From positions 306,198 to 351,788 of the forward strand of contig CAUYUJ010014195.1 in NCBI GenBank assembly GCA_963575745.1: 45,591 nt of DNA, written 5' to 3'. Position 1 is the first letter of the stretch. Every line of letters starts with the position of its first letter. The position numbers and the translations under genes are program-made. Below are positions 20,338 through 30,138 of this stretch, piece after piece. The stretch comes from Prorocentrum cordatum (lineage: Eukaryota; Sar; Dinophyceae; Prorocentrales; Prorocentraceae). The notes under the pieces are model-generated. The model worked only from the letters and a program-made list of their open reading frames with translations, was not told the origin of the DNA and did not search any database.

Positions 20338-20440
20338 TATGTCGGATCCATGTCGGATCTGCATCGGGTTCGCGTCGGATTGCATTGGATCTATGTAAGA
20401 TGAACGTCGGATTTACATCGGACTTACGTCGGAACATCGC
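20338..20440 (+). repeat. Degenerate TACGTCGGATT repeat (~12 bp)
   Basis: GTCGGAT(C/T) recurs every 11-14 bp (ATGTCGGATCC, GCGTCGGATTG, ACGTCGGATTT, ACGTCGGAAC). Non-coding. Confidence 0.75.
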
Positions 20441-21264
20441 CGCGAGAACGTCGTCCCATATCTGACGTGGCGGACGTGCAGACTAGATAGTACAAGTATT
20501 GCGCGCCGCGCGAGGCATCCGGAGTGGTCCCCGAAACCGAAGCTGCCACTCCTAAGGAGCAACGGCTGTTAGCGGGCGAAGAACGGCATAAACCAAACTG
20601 GTCTGCCAGTAGGGAAGCCCTACTCCAGGCAGCTGGGGAAGTCTATACATCTACGGTGGCACGTGGGGGTATGAGCTGGCCAGCCGCTCTGGAGCAGGCG
20701 TCCCCGATCTCGGAACGAATGAGGCGCGAAACCTCTCTTCGCCCGCTGAGATACAGGCCAGGGCAGGAAGCATCGAGCCAGACTCGGTGATGCATCGCCG
20801 ATCGATTGCCGATACACACAGATATATAGGAATGTAAATATACATATAGATGTATATGTATACAGATGTAGATATGTGTATATATATATGTGTGTATACA
20901 CATATAAGCCCCCAGAAGCTTATGCGGACGCTCCCGGGCGGGAGCGGGCTATCGGGGCACTATCGTCGATGCGCGGGCGCTCTTGGGGGTCCATTCGCTC
21001 TCCTCTGGGCACAACGCCCTCCTCCCCCGACGTTGCCCATGCCCTCCCCAGACCGCCCCAGGGGCGCACCCTTGGGGTAGGGGATCGGCTACAGAACCCA
21101 CTCATTCACCCCAAAATGTTTCTTGTCGCCGACTATGCGACACAATATGTGGGACCTCCCAGGTCGACGCAAGTCCTGGCTGGTGGTGGTAATACTTCGG
21201 TCACCTTGGAAGCCAGAATCTTACCACCATCACCGACACTGGGATCTTTTTCCCTCAGTGGAGA
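20441..21264. other. Unclassified, with AT-rich TA/CA tract
   Basis: TA- and CA-rich DNA at about 20,810-20,912 (GATATATAGG, TGTGTATATATATATG) follows a GATGCATCGCCGATCG string that resembles the MITE-2 interior. The rest shows no gene. Confidence 0.5.
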
Positions 21265-21481
21265 CATACCGCCGATCTTTTTTTTTGTTGTTCCTGCCCG
21301 ACCGCGTGCCTGGCACGCCGCGGGGCAGATGGGTGCTTCCGCCCGCAGGGGACCCGAGCCAAGGCCACCTTGGAGAGTGAACTGCTCGCCCCGCGGGGCG
21401 ACCGCCTTGGCCCTTCGCCACTTCAAGGAAAGAGAACCCTAGAGGCTCCGTAGCAAAAAAAAGGAGGCATACCGCCGATCT
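21265..21481 (-). mobile_element. Retroposon-like insertion with 14-bp direct repeats
   Basis: CATACCGCCGATCT flanks the insert exactly (21,265-21,278 and 21,468-21,481). A T-run directly follows the left repeat, so on the minus strand the insert ends in a short poly-A next to the target duplication, the expected layout for target-primed reverse transcription. The body of about 185 bp has GC-rich hairpins (around GCCCCGCGGGGC and CCAAGG/CCTTGG) and no tRNA-like promoter boxes that I can see. Confidence 0.6.
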
Positions 21482-21864
21482 CGGTGTTGGTGTCAACCTC
21501 TCGGCCTGCGCCTACGGGACCCCTTCCCCGAGGCCGGCCCGCCATCTCCCGCGCCGCTCTCGGCCGGCCGCGGGGGGCCCAGCCGGGGGCCCCCGCCCCC
21601 TGGAGGCCCAGAGGAGGGCCCGAGCAGATCCCGCGGCGTTCTCCTCGCAACACGAGAGCAGAGGAACAACACAAAACGTACTCCAGATTTCGTAATAAAG
21701 GGAGGGGGGTCTCATTTCGGGGGGGGGTCTCTTCCAGGCTATCTTGGAGGGCCTGGGGGGGTCTGGGGACGATGTTTTGGAGGGTTCTCCCACGGGGGAG
21801 GTCTGAAATGGCTTGTCTTGGAGGGTCCAGACCCCCTCCCTTTTATTACGAAACCTGGAGTACA
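21482..21864. other. No gene recognised
   Basis: GC-rich DNA (about 21,510-21,620) then G-runs near 21,700-21,730. A GGAGG(G/C)-type block is repeated around 21,740-21,835. No domain. Confidence 0.35.
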
Positions 21865-22029
21865 AATCAACTTTCGGAGGTCCGTACAGCGTTCTTTGAT
21901 GAGCGCTGGATCGCTCCTTCCTGTCGCGCGGAGCGCGCCGAGGGCGGTGCCAGAGGCGGCGCCAGGGGGTTCCAACCCCGACCCGAGAGATCCGCGTGGA
22001 CCCGCCGCGTGGACCTCCGGAAGTTGATT
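21865..22029. mobile_element. FB-1 foldback, long-armed copy (165 bp)
   Basis: AATCAACTTTCGGAGGTCC (21,865-21,883) faces GGACCTCCGGAAGTTGATT (22,011-22,029), 18 of 19 matching. The interior has GCGCG/CGCGC and GCC-AGA-GGC hairpins as in other family members. Confidence 0.85.
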
Positions 22030-22285
22030 CATGCAACTTGCTGTTTCCCGAAAGGAGACTGGGGGCGGCATTCAATGACTTTTGTCCTGGACTCGAAATC
22101 GACGCGTGCACGGTGCAGAATGCGTGCTGCTAGAAGGGCCCTCCGTGGGGCCTCTGAGGCGGATGGCTGCGAAAGTGGGGAAGCGCTGCTGCAACCCCGC
22201 CCATCCCGCCCGCGCTAAACCGTTTACGCGACTGTCTTGCTAGAGACTGTATTCAGAACGATCTTGAAATGATGATCGAACTTTA
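22030..22285. other. No feature recognised
   Basis: Unclassified sequence between two mobile elements. Confidence 0.3.
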
Positions 22286-22499
22286 TAGACCTCCTAGATT
22301 GGGTTCGGGTAAATGAGGCTGGAGGAATGCACCGCATCGTCGATGTCTCGTATCGGCGATGCATCCTCGAGGCATCTGCGATGCATCGGCGACGTCGGCG
22401 TGGAGAAACTCGGGCTCCACATCGAGCCGCACCGCCGATGCATCAGCAATGCGGCATGTCCCCCGACCCCATCTGCTCTGACCCCATCTGGAAGGCCTA
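22286..22499. mobile_element. MITE-2 copy 3
   Basis: Left end TAGACCTCCTAGATTGGG, right end ACCCCATCTGGAAGGCCTA. Interior GCATCGGCGACGTCGGCGTG and GAGCCGCACCGCCGATGC as in the other copies. Confidence 0.8.
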
Positions 22500-22524
22500 C
22501 AAAGACTAGCAGCTACACGCCAGA

Positions 22525-22710
22525 GTGCCCCTAGGCAAGATTGACCTTTGCTGCGTGGCGTTGGGGGGTGCCTGGACGGGGGGGGGGCGGGGGCCAAACC
22601 CGAGCGCGCAAGCTGCTGCTGACGCATCGCCTTCAGCGATCGAGACTCCCCAACGGGCCCGCACCAAAGGTCACTCCCGCGAAGGGTCGCTCTTGCGGGC
22701 AAGACTTGTG
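22525..22710. mobile_element. TIR-like dispersed repeat, copy 2
   Basis: TGACCTTTGCTGCG near 22,541 faces CGCACCAAAGGTCA near 22,662. The arms extend about 42 bp with roughly two thirds identity. Shares its interior with 16,650-16,830. Confidence 0.6.
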
Positions 22711-23164
22711 TATATCCACTGCAGCTTGGAGTTTCGGGATCCCTTCCCCAGAAACGCGAGGCTCACTGGACATGGCTGAAGAGCTCGCCCCCAGAGGCTC
22801 GACGGCTCTCCTCCTCTGATGCGCCTCGGCCTCGCGCTCCGCCCCCTCCGAGAAAGCCCCGGGCGCAGTGGATATGGAGACAAATGTTGCCCGCAGCTCT
22901 CGCGTGGAGTCGCCCTGGGGTGATGGGCAACGACAGGGGGGGACTGGCATAGGGGGGGATGCATCGCCCTGGAATCGGCGATACATCGCCGATGGATCGG
23001 CGATGGGCCCCTGATGGTGAATCCGTACCCTCCTGGGCGGGCTTGGGCTGTCGGGCCCCTGTCGGCGACCCACGGGCGATCGGGGGTCGATGCATCCCCC
23101 CTTGTGCCTATCCCCCCCCCCCATCGCTGCCCCCGACGGGGGCGGATGAGAAAACGCCGCACCA
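22711..23164. other. Unclassified; hairpin motifs around TATCCACTGC
   Basis: TATATCCACTGC (about 22,710) and GCAGTGGATATGG (about 22,866) are inverted relative to each other and resemble the FB-2 arms. GATGCATCGCC...CGGCGATACATC lies at about 22,960-23,000. No gene. Confidence 0.4.
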
Positions 23165-23339
23165 GTGGTGCAGCTGCCGACCGCGCGCCACGCCCGCCGC
23201 CGGCAGCGGGCCGCCCCCGAGGGGCGGCTGGCCGCCGCAGCCCGAGGGCTGCGCGGCGGCGAGGGGCGCGGCGGCGCCCGCGCGGCCCGAGGGGGCTGCG
23301 AGCGCAGGGGCGCCCACTTCCGGGGCGGCCCTGGAGGGG
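23165..23339. other. GC island before GGA tract
   Basis: CG-rich DNA with open alanine/arginine frames on both strands and no domain. It passes directly into the GGA microsatellite. Confidence 0.45.
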
Positions 23340-23775
23340 CGGAGGGGAGGAGGGCGGCAGACAGGATGGGGAGGAGGAGGGGGAGGAGGGGGGAGAGGAG
23401 GAGGAGGAGGAGGAGGAGGAGGAGGAGGAGGAGGAGGAGGAGGAGGAGGAGGAGGAGGAGGAGGAGGGGGAGGAGGGGAAGGAGGGGGAGGAGGGGGAGG
23501 AGGGGGAGGAGAGGAGGAGGAGGAGGAGGAGGAGGGGAGGAGGAGGAGGAGGAGGAGGAGGAGAAGGAGGGAGGAGGAGGAGGAGGAGGAGGAGGAGGAG
23601 AAGGAGGGGGGGGAGGAGGAGGAGGGAGGAGGAGGAGGAGCAGGAGGAGGAGGAGCAGGAGGAGGAGGGGCAGGAGGAGGAGGGGGAGGAGGGGGAGGTG
23701 GAGGAGGAGGAGGAGGAGGAGGAGGAGAAGGAGGAGGAGAAGGGGGAGGATGAGGGGGAGGGGGGGGGAGGACAA
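23340..23775 (+). repeat. Long GGA/GAG purine microsatellite
   Basis: About 430 bp of GGA triplets with single-base interruptions. Homopurine on the plus strand, so triplex formation is possible. The Gly/Glu/Arg-rich frames are artefacts. Confidence 0.95.
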
Positions 23776-23837
23776 GCTAGGTGCGCTAGCATCACATCTG
23801 ACGTCCTACCCCGTCCTCCCGTCCCTTACCATGGCGT

Positions 23838-25020
23838 AGATCTCCTATCCGTTTGCACAGTCGGATGTCGAGCAAAGCAATGATCCCAAGAGGGTACGCG
23901 GTGGATGGAAACGCATGGCGTAGAAAAGGCACGGCAGAGCACGTCGTGTCAGAACATGGCGTGGCACTGCGTAGTGAAGCATCGCATCACAAAACACGGC
24001 AACGCAAATCGGGGCACCTCACAACGGTGCACAACACAACATCGCATTGCATGCCTTGGCATGGCACGAGGAGGAGGAGGAGGAGGAGGAGGAGGAGGAG
24101 GAGGAGGAGGAGGAGGAGGAGGAGAGGGAGGAGGGGGAGGAGGAGGAGGAGGCGGATGCCTTGGGAGGTGGATGGCCCGTCTGCGAGAGGACGGGGCCTG
24201 TCCGGAAGGCCGGCCCCATGCCCTCCGCAACTCTGCCTGCCCGATGCGGACCCTGTCGAATGCCAAGTGCCGTCCGTAGGCGCGGGAACAATGCGGCCCA
24301 ACAGATCTCCTCCCTATTCGCATGATCGGATGTCGTAGCATGCCATAGCATTACATGACATAGCATGGTCTTGAAAACTAACGCGTAGCATGACATAGCA
24401 TGGCGTGGCGACATCCCAGAATGAGAGGGGAGGGCTAATGCGGCCCAACAAATCAAAGAATCGGCACCGAATGTGTAATCACTTCCGATGGTCTCTTCGG
24501 GAAACCACTTTTGTAGATTTTGGGGCCGATTTGGAAGGTCGAGAAACCATGCCGTGGCATGGTACTGAAAATAGTAACGCCAACGCTGCAGCGGGAGCAC
24601 GGACGATTCGAAACGAGCGGCAGCCCAAAATTAGGCTTGCGCTTCAGCGAAAGCAACCTGACTTAACACAAGCAACAAAACAGCGCAGAAGCGTGGAGAT
24701 GAGGACGCGTAGCCTGACATAGCATGGCGTGGCGACGCCCAAAAGTGGGGGGGGGTCTTCTGCGGCACAGAAATCAACGGATCGACGTCGAATGTGGAAT
24801 CGCGTCCGATGGTTTGTTCGGGGGGGGGGGGCGGGGCATTTTCTAGATGTGCGGGCCATTTGAAAGGACCGAAAAGCATGCCGTGGCATGGCGCTGGAAA
24901 TCACGATTCGGAACGAGCGGAAGCGCGGAAATGAGGCCAACGCTGCAGCGGGAGCACGATTCGGAACGCACGGTAGTCCGAAAATGAGGCCCGTGCTTCA
25001 ACGAGAGCAACATGTTGATC
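23838..25020 (+). repeat. Diverged direct repeat with CATGCC-NN-GGCATG palindrome
   Basis: The palindrome lies at 24,050-24,063, 24,548-24,561 and 24,877-24,890. GACATAGCATGGCGTGGCGAC recurs at about 24,391 and 24,716, and AACGCTGCAGCGGGAGCAC recurs in the last two units, giving a unit of about 325 bp. An earlier related unit starts near 23,838. A GGA tract (24,068-24,146) interrupts the first unit. Confidence 0.65.
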
Positions 25021-25230
25021 AAAAACGGAAACCCCTTTCCGTAAAATCATGTGTAAACAACCGATGCGCGGAGAGGGGTCGGCCATGTCCGTGACGCCAC
25101 CAAGGGAGAGAGGAGAATAGCATGCATATAGTTCAATTGTGTCGGATTATGAGGAGAGGGGGAGGGAAGTGCAGACGAGGGGCGCCCACTTCTGGGGCGG
25201 TCCTGGGGACGCGAATGGGGGGCGGCGGGG
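25021..25230. other. No feature recognised
   Basis: Unclassified sequence. Confidence 0.3.
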
Positions 25231-25340
25231 ATGCATCCACATCCACCACCTGGGGAGCCGATCTTCCAGACTTCGGGCGGCAGTGGATACGGATATCTTT
25301 CGGCCACGCGGGGCCCACATACAGCCATATCCACCGACCC
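25231..25340 (-). mobile_element. FB-2 element, inverted relative to 39.7 kb
   Basis: Reads as the reverse complement of 39,720-39,812 over ATCCACCACCTGGGGAGCCG, GACTTCGGGCGGCAGTGGAT and CATATCCACCG. Arms around ATCCACC and GGTGGAT-like strings give hairpins. Confidence 0.65.
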
Positions 25341-25569
25341 CTCGGGCCCCAGGACATCGGACAACTCCCAGCCTCGGAAAGGAGGGGGCGGGGGGGGTCC
25401 GACCCGCTGCTTGCATGATTACAACAAGGCAGTTGTGGTCGATGGCCTAGCGATTGGAAAGCTATGGGTCATCAACTCAATCATCATGTATGGTGCCCGT
25501 CCTCGGTCTTCCTCATCTCCCCATTTCTTAACTGTCTCCCGAAATCGTGCTGTAACGCATTTGCAAAAG
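25341..25569. other. No feature recognised
   Basis: Unclassified, less GC-rich sequence. Confidence 0.3.
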
Positions 25570-25997
25570 GATCCGTGCTGCTGCAACCTTACACATGGAT
25601 GTTAAGTGCGGAGGATCTGTAGTGGCCTCCACAATCAAAATTATTATGCAGCGGCTTGTACAAAGGGATTCCTTGGGTGTTCAATTCTGAATTATATGCA
25701 GTGGCGGCGCCACCTTGAGCCCAGGATAACTACATATGAACCATGGAGAACATGGCAAACAAAGAAACAGCTTGTGCTTTCAAAGGGAACACAGGGCACA
25801 ACTAGGACAACCTGTGACGATCGCTGTGTTTACAATGCAAGTGATCTATGATCGAATCCGTTTTGCAGCGTCCATTGCAAAACTGATGACTTTTGTGGCA
25901 GCCGTACAACACATATACTTAAGTGTGGGGGATCTGCAATGGCCCCCACACTTCGAATCCTTTTGTAGCAGCTAGTGCACTTGGATTCCTCCCGTGG
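25570..25997 (+). repeat. Two ~100-bp direct repeats with paired hairpins
   Basis: 25,570-25,676 and 25,890-25,997 share AAGTG(C/T)GG(A/G)GGATCTG, a hairpin and GGATTCCT. The hairpin stems are GCGGAGG/CCTCCAC and GTGGGGG/CCCCCAC. Confidence 0.65.
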
Positions 25998-26036
25998 CGG
26001 CCTTACACAATTAGTTTGGCGAAAGACCCAACCATA

Positions 26037-26889
26037 TGAAGTTGTGGGTACCGCCATTGTGAATAGTTTCGTCGGTGAATGGGGCCGCGTAGCGCTGCGC
26101 TGGGCGGGGTGGGAACGCATGCATGCGGTAGCACTGGGGCCATTGGTGAAATGCCCTATGAGGCCACGAAACGCTGCACAGGATGTGCGAAAGTACCAAA
26201 TTAGGCGTGTGGGACGCATGCGGGCGGTCCCATTGAGGGCTTCGGTTGAGCTCCCCATGGGGCCGCGAAGCGTTGTAAAGGGTGGGTGAACCTGCCAAAT
26301 TGGATGTGGGGGACGCATGCGGACAGCCCCGCTGGGGGCTTCGGTGAGGCTCCCTATGGGGCCACGAAGCGCTGTACTGGGTGGGTGGAAATGCCAAATT
26401 GGGTGTGGGGGGCGTGTGAGGGGTATGCCGAAATGAGTGGCGGGGACGCATGCGAACTGTGCCACTGGGACCTTCGGCGGAGCTCCTATGGGGCCACGAA
26501 AGAGTGTGAGGGATGTGCCGAAATGAATGCCGTGGAAGCGTGCGAACTGTGCCACTGGGACCTTCGGCGGGGCTCCTATGGGCCACGAAACGTGTGAGGG
26601 GTGAGCCGAAATGAGTGGCGGGGACGCATGCAAACTGTGCCACTGGGACCTTCGGCGGAGCTCCTATGGGGCCACGAAACGTGTGAGGGGTGTGCCGAAA
26701 TGAGTGGCGGGGACGCATGCGAACTGTGCCACTTGGACCTTCGGCGGAGCTCCTATGGGGCCACGAAACGTGTGAGGGGTGCGCCGAAATGAGCGGCGGG
26801 GACGCGTGCGAACTGTGCCACTGGGACCTTCGGCGGAGCTCCTATGGGGCCACGAAACGTGTGACGACGATGATTACGATGATGATGAT

Positions 26890-26923
<34 letters not shown>

Positions 26924-27012
26924 ATGAGGGGAGGGGAGGAGGGAGGAGGAGGAGGAGGGAACGCGGGGACCGTCTCTTCAAAACGAGGACCCAACAACAC
27001 AGGTTGGTTGAA
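26037..27012 (+). mobile_element. Composite element CE-89, copy II
   Basis: Starts CCCAACCAT (26,037), leader with GCCATTGTGAA and TCGGTGAA, then repeat units: two spaced 99 bp (ACGCATGC at 26,115, 26,214 and 26,313) and a run of 88-90 bp (AAATGA at 26,431, 26,521, 26,609, 26,698 and 26,787). Then a GAT/GCT tract (26,865-26,925), GGA-rich DNA, AAACGAGGACCCAACA (26,981-26,996) and GGTTGGTTG. The unit includes TGGGGCCACGAAACGTGTGA. Confidence 0.85.
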
Positions 27013-27262
27013 ACAAATCACAATGAGGTCTTACACATTCAATACCGTTTTGAAAATCAAGAGCAACACTTAGTTGTAAACGCACACACGGAGGGTCCTT
27101 CGAAGGGGATGGGGCAACCCGCGATTGCGGCGCCCAACCCCTGGCAACCTCGCGCCGTGACCAAAAAACATGCCACGATGCAAGGCTTTTGGCCGACTTT
27201 GGCCTCTGAGAGCCCTCGCGAACCAGACTCGAGCTTTCCCCTATCCTTACGACTGACAAGTC
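27013..27262. other. Unclassified; part of an open plus frame
   Basis: A plus frame reads through about 27,060-27,513 with mixed amino-acid composition, but it starts inside the repeat array and covers a structured repeat (27,263-27,345). I do not call a gene. Confidence 0.35.
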
Positions 27263-27345
27263 CAATGGCGATGACAATCTTAGGGATGCGCCCTCAGGCA
27301 CTGAGGGAATCCTTGAGACCGGCATCGAGACGAGGTCACGCCAAC
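27263..27345. repeat. Hairpin repeat related to 10,860-10,925
   Basis: Shares GACAATCTTA(A/G)GGAT, GCCCTCAG, GGGAATCCTT and CGGCATCGAG with the first copy. Here the strongest stem is CCCTCAG with CTGAGGG around a GCA loop. Confidence 0.65.
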
Positions 27346-27799
27346 CAGAAAGATCTGGCCGTGCTTCCGGCGGGTCCCTCGCTGGGCCCCAGACTGGAAA
27401 CAAAAACGAGCTGGGGTGAGAAGCCGGTTCCAAGACGGGTCCAAAGCGTGGTGAGCCACGCTGTGTTTGGATGCGCCGTACCGTATTTGGACTCCCTCGA
27501 GGCCCCGCTCTAACGCGGCACACGACGCACAGGCCGAAGAGTACGCACTGTATACCATTACTGGATCGAATCTCGACTACGCTCAGGGGACGCCAACGCG
27601 GTACGGACACGATAGGACAGGACAGGATGCAGCGTTGCGGGTGGTCCCGTGCCCATGACCCTGTGGGGCTGTCGGGCTCGCTAGGTGAAACGAAGGCACG
27701 ACCAGTCTGAGAGCTTTCTTGTGTCCATTGGGGGTAACACGTGTTCCCCGGGGGGGCGGTGGGGGGGGTGACGGTTACGGCGGCCGACGTGCACTCCCG
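27346..27799. other. No gene recognised
   Basis: Non-repetitive sequence. Contains a G-run near 27,750-27,770. Confidence 0.35.
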
Positions 27800-28128
27800 A
27801 AGGCGCGCCTGTAACACCGGCGCAACATAGGTATTTACGACAACGCCTTCGTGCACCACAAAACCTGTGTACACCCCAGTGCCCCTGTTCACCTTAGCAC
27901 CTGCGCGCACCATGGCGCCACATCGCCTGTATACCGCCTCAACGCCCGTGTGCGCAACAGTGCCATGGCACACTGCAGTGCCTGCGTGCACTGGACCGTT
28001 GTTGTACACCACGGCGCCTGCGCACATCACACCAGCCGCGCGCACCACACCGTGTCCGCACATCACAGCGCCTGCGTGCACCAGAGCACTTGTGTACGCT
28101 ACTGCACAGCGCCTGCCGACGCTATAGG
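27800..28128. repeat. 18-bp minisatellite
   Basis: About 14 or more units, mostly exactly 18 bp, of consensus CCTGCGTGCACCACAGCG, with a few units carrying insertions (near 27,917 and 28,105). Eighteen bases equal six codons, so one minus-strand frame stays open and reads as a loose six-residue (AVVHAG-like) repeat. No flanking start or domain supports translation. Confidence 0.85.
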
Positions 28129-28149
28129 ACTTGCGTGAAACACCTTCCT

Positions 28150-28189
28150 TCGTTAAGAAGAAGACGAGGACGACGAGAGGAGAAACGCT

Positions 28190-28245
<56 letters not shown>

Positions 28246-28420
28246 CCCGACGTCGTCGTCGCCGCCGACGACGACGATGACGACAACGACGACGACAACG
28301 CCTGTGCACCTTCGGGAGCCTCCGGGCCACGTCGTCGTCGCTGTCGTCGTCCTCCTCCTCCTCCTCCTCCTCCTCCTCCTCCTTCCTCCTCCTCCTCCTC
28401 CTCCTCCCCCTCCTGGCATG
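28150..28420 (+). repeat. GAC tract, GTC/GAC inverted tract and CTC tract
   Basis: GAC triplets (28,191-28,243), short inverted GTC (28,250-28,263) and GAC runs that could form a cruciform, then CTC triplets (about 28,350-28,410). Confidence 0.9.
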
Positions 28421-28554
28421 CCTAGTCCGATGGAAACCAAACAGATTCACGCCTGTGGCTGGTTCCCAGGAGTTGCCGATACTGGGGGGACGGGGGAGAA
28501 GGGTGGGAGGGGGGGAATAAACACGTGGAGCCTGTAAATGAGCCTGGCGTAGGA
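28421..28554. other. No feature recognised
   Basis: Short unclassified spacer. Confidence 0.3.
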
Positions 28555-29175
28555 CCCAACCATTTGCAGCTGTAAAAACCGCGGTCGTGAGTACCGTTTT
28601 CGATGGAGCTCTCTACGGGGCCACGAAGCGTGTGAGGGGTGTGCAAACATGGGGCGGCGCCGCCAAGCGAACCCTGCCATTGGGGTCTTCGGTGGAGCCC
28701 CCTACGGGACCACGAAACGTGTGAGGGGTGTGCCAAAATGGGGCGGCGACGCCATGCGAACCCTGCCGCTGGGACCTTCGGTGGAGCTCCCTATTGGGCC
28801 ACGAATCGTGTGAGGGGTGTGCCAACATGGGGCGGCGCCGCCATGCGAACCCTGCCATTGGGGCCTTCGGTGGAGCTCCCTATGGGGCCACGAAACGTGT
28901 GAGGGGTGTGCCGAAACGAATGATGACGAGGATGATGACGAAGATGAGGATGAGGATGAGGAAGACGATAATGATGAGGAAGATGATGATGATGAGGATG
29001 ACGATGATGATGACGATAATGATGATGATGAAGAGGAGGATGATGATGATGGTGAGGAGGAGGAGGAGGATGGGAGGAGGGAGGAGGGGCCGGGGGAGGA
29101 ATGAGGCGGGAGGAGGAGGAGAGCGCGGGGCGCTGTCTTATCAAAACGAGGACCCAACACCACAAGATGGTTGGG
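28555..29175 (+). mobile_element. Composite element CE-89, copy III
   Basis: Starts CCCAACCAT (28,555) and ends ATGGTTGGG (29,167-29,175), an exact inverted match of nine bases. Inside: leader, four 89-bp units (GTGTGAG at 28,630, 28,719, 28,808 and 28,897, spacing exactly 89), a GAT/GAG tract (28,920-29,090) and AAACGAGGACCCAACA (29,144-29,159). This is the cleanest copy. Confidence 0.9.
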
Positions 29176-29527
29176 GAAAAAGAGCAATCTCTCTGCGGAT
29201 CTTGCGTGTTCGTGTTCTCATTTCGAAACGAGAAAGCGGTCCAGCCGATGGCCAAGAGCAACAGCATTATGACACGCCTATGGAATCGTGTGGCTGGCCC
29301 ACGGTGGCCCACACAGAGAAAGAACAGAACGAGAGTTATTGCAGACAACAAAAAACATGAGACTGCCAATACAGCGCTTTCCCCTATATCCGCCGTCACG
29401 CGTTCCACAACGCGGACCTCGGGAACTCTGCACCCTTTGCCCAGCAGCAGCTCTTCGATATAACCCTCCTGGCCCCCCGGAGCCGGAAGATATCAAACAT
29501 CGTCCGTCGGGATTTGCTGTCGCGACG
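29176..29527. other. No gene recognised
   Basis: Moderate-GC, non-repetitive sequence with no convincing frame. Confidence 0.35.
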
Positions 29528-29725
29528 CCTGACCCGGGGATCTTCTGACCCGGGTCAATCCACACCCGGGTCAGTCAAGCCTTGCAAATTCCTGCAAATC
29601 CTGCAAAATCCTGCACCTAAACCCGGGTCAATGCGAAGGATCCTGCAAGATCCTGCAGGATCCTGCACCCAAACCCGGGTCAATGCGACCCTGGCCCTGC
29701 GGGATCCTGCAAGATCGGGGACTCT
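29528..29725 (+). repeat. ACCCGGGTCA / ATCCTGCAAG repeats
   Basis: ACCCGGGTCA occurs at about 29,548, 29,563, 29,621 and 29,673. Between them are 8-11-bp repeats of ATCCTGCA(A/G). The longest unit is about 52 bp. Confidence 0.75.
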
Positions 29726-30138
29726 GGCTGACCCCCGTTTGCATGGACCCCCGTCTCGAGGCTCCCGACTGACCCCTGCCCCGAAGGTCCCGGCCCCGTT
29801 TCCCAGGGGCAGTCTTGCGCCCACGGGCCGTTCTTGGCTGCCCAGGGCCCCGACCACAGGCCCCCGGAGTCGGGAGCGGCCCAGAGGGGGGTGTCCAAGA
29901 AGAGGGGGGGGTGCAAATCATGGCCGGCGGCACGTGCGCGGCCCAGCGGGGGGTCCAGGGACGTAATGAAATGAAAAGAGGCGCCATGAAATCGGGGGAA
30001 ATCTGGGGAAATGTCATGGCCCCCGCCATGACATCACCCCCCCCTGGTCATCACCCCCCTCTCTGCCGCCCCCGACGGAGAGCAACATCGAAGAAAGACG
30101 CCGGGCCCGGACACAAAAATCCCGCCGTCGGGAATTTT
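29726..30138. other. No gene recognised
   Basis: GC-rich, non-repetitive sequence. Open frames lack motifs. Confidence 0.35.

Noticed and set aside
23014-23883. Glu/Gly/Arg-rich frames over the GGA tract and the matching Ser/Pro/Leu frames on the other strand
   Set aside because: Direct translation of a triplet microsatellite.
26779-27513. Plus frame after the 89-bp array as a gene
   Set aside because: It starts in the repeat units, runs through a GAT tract and a conserved hairpin repeat, and has no domain.
27800-28128. CRISPR-like regular array
   Set aside because: Units are directly adjacent with no spacers, in a eukaryotic-looking context.
26978-28450. 490-codon minus frame covering the 18-bp array as a beta-helix protein
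   Set aside because: It also crosses GAC/CTC triplets and a structured repeat; periodicity follows from the 18-bp unit.
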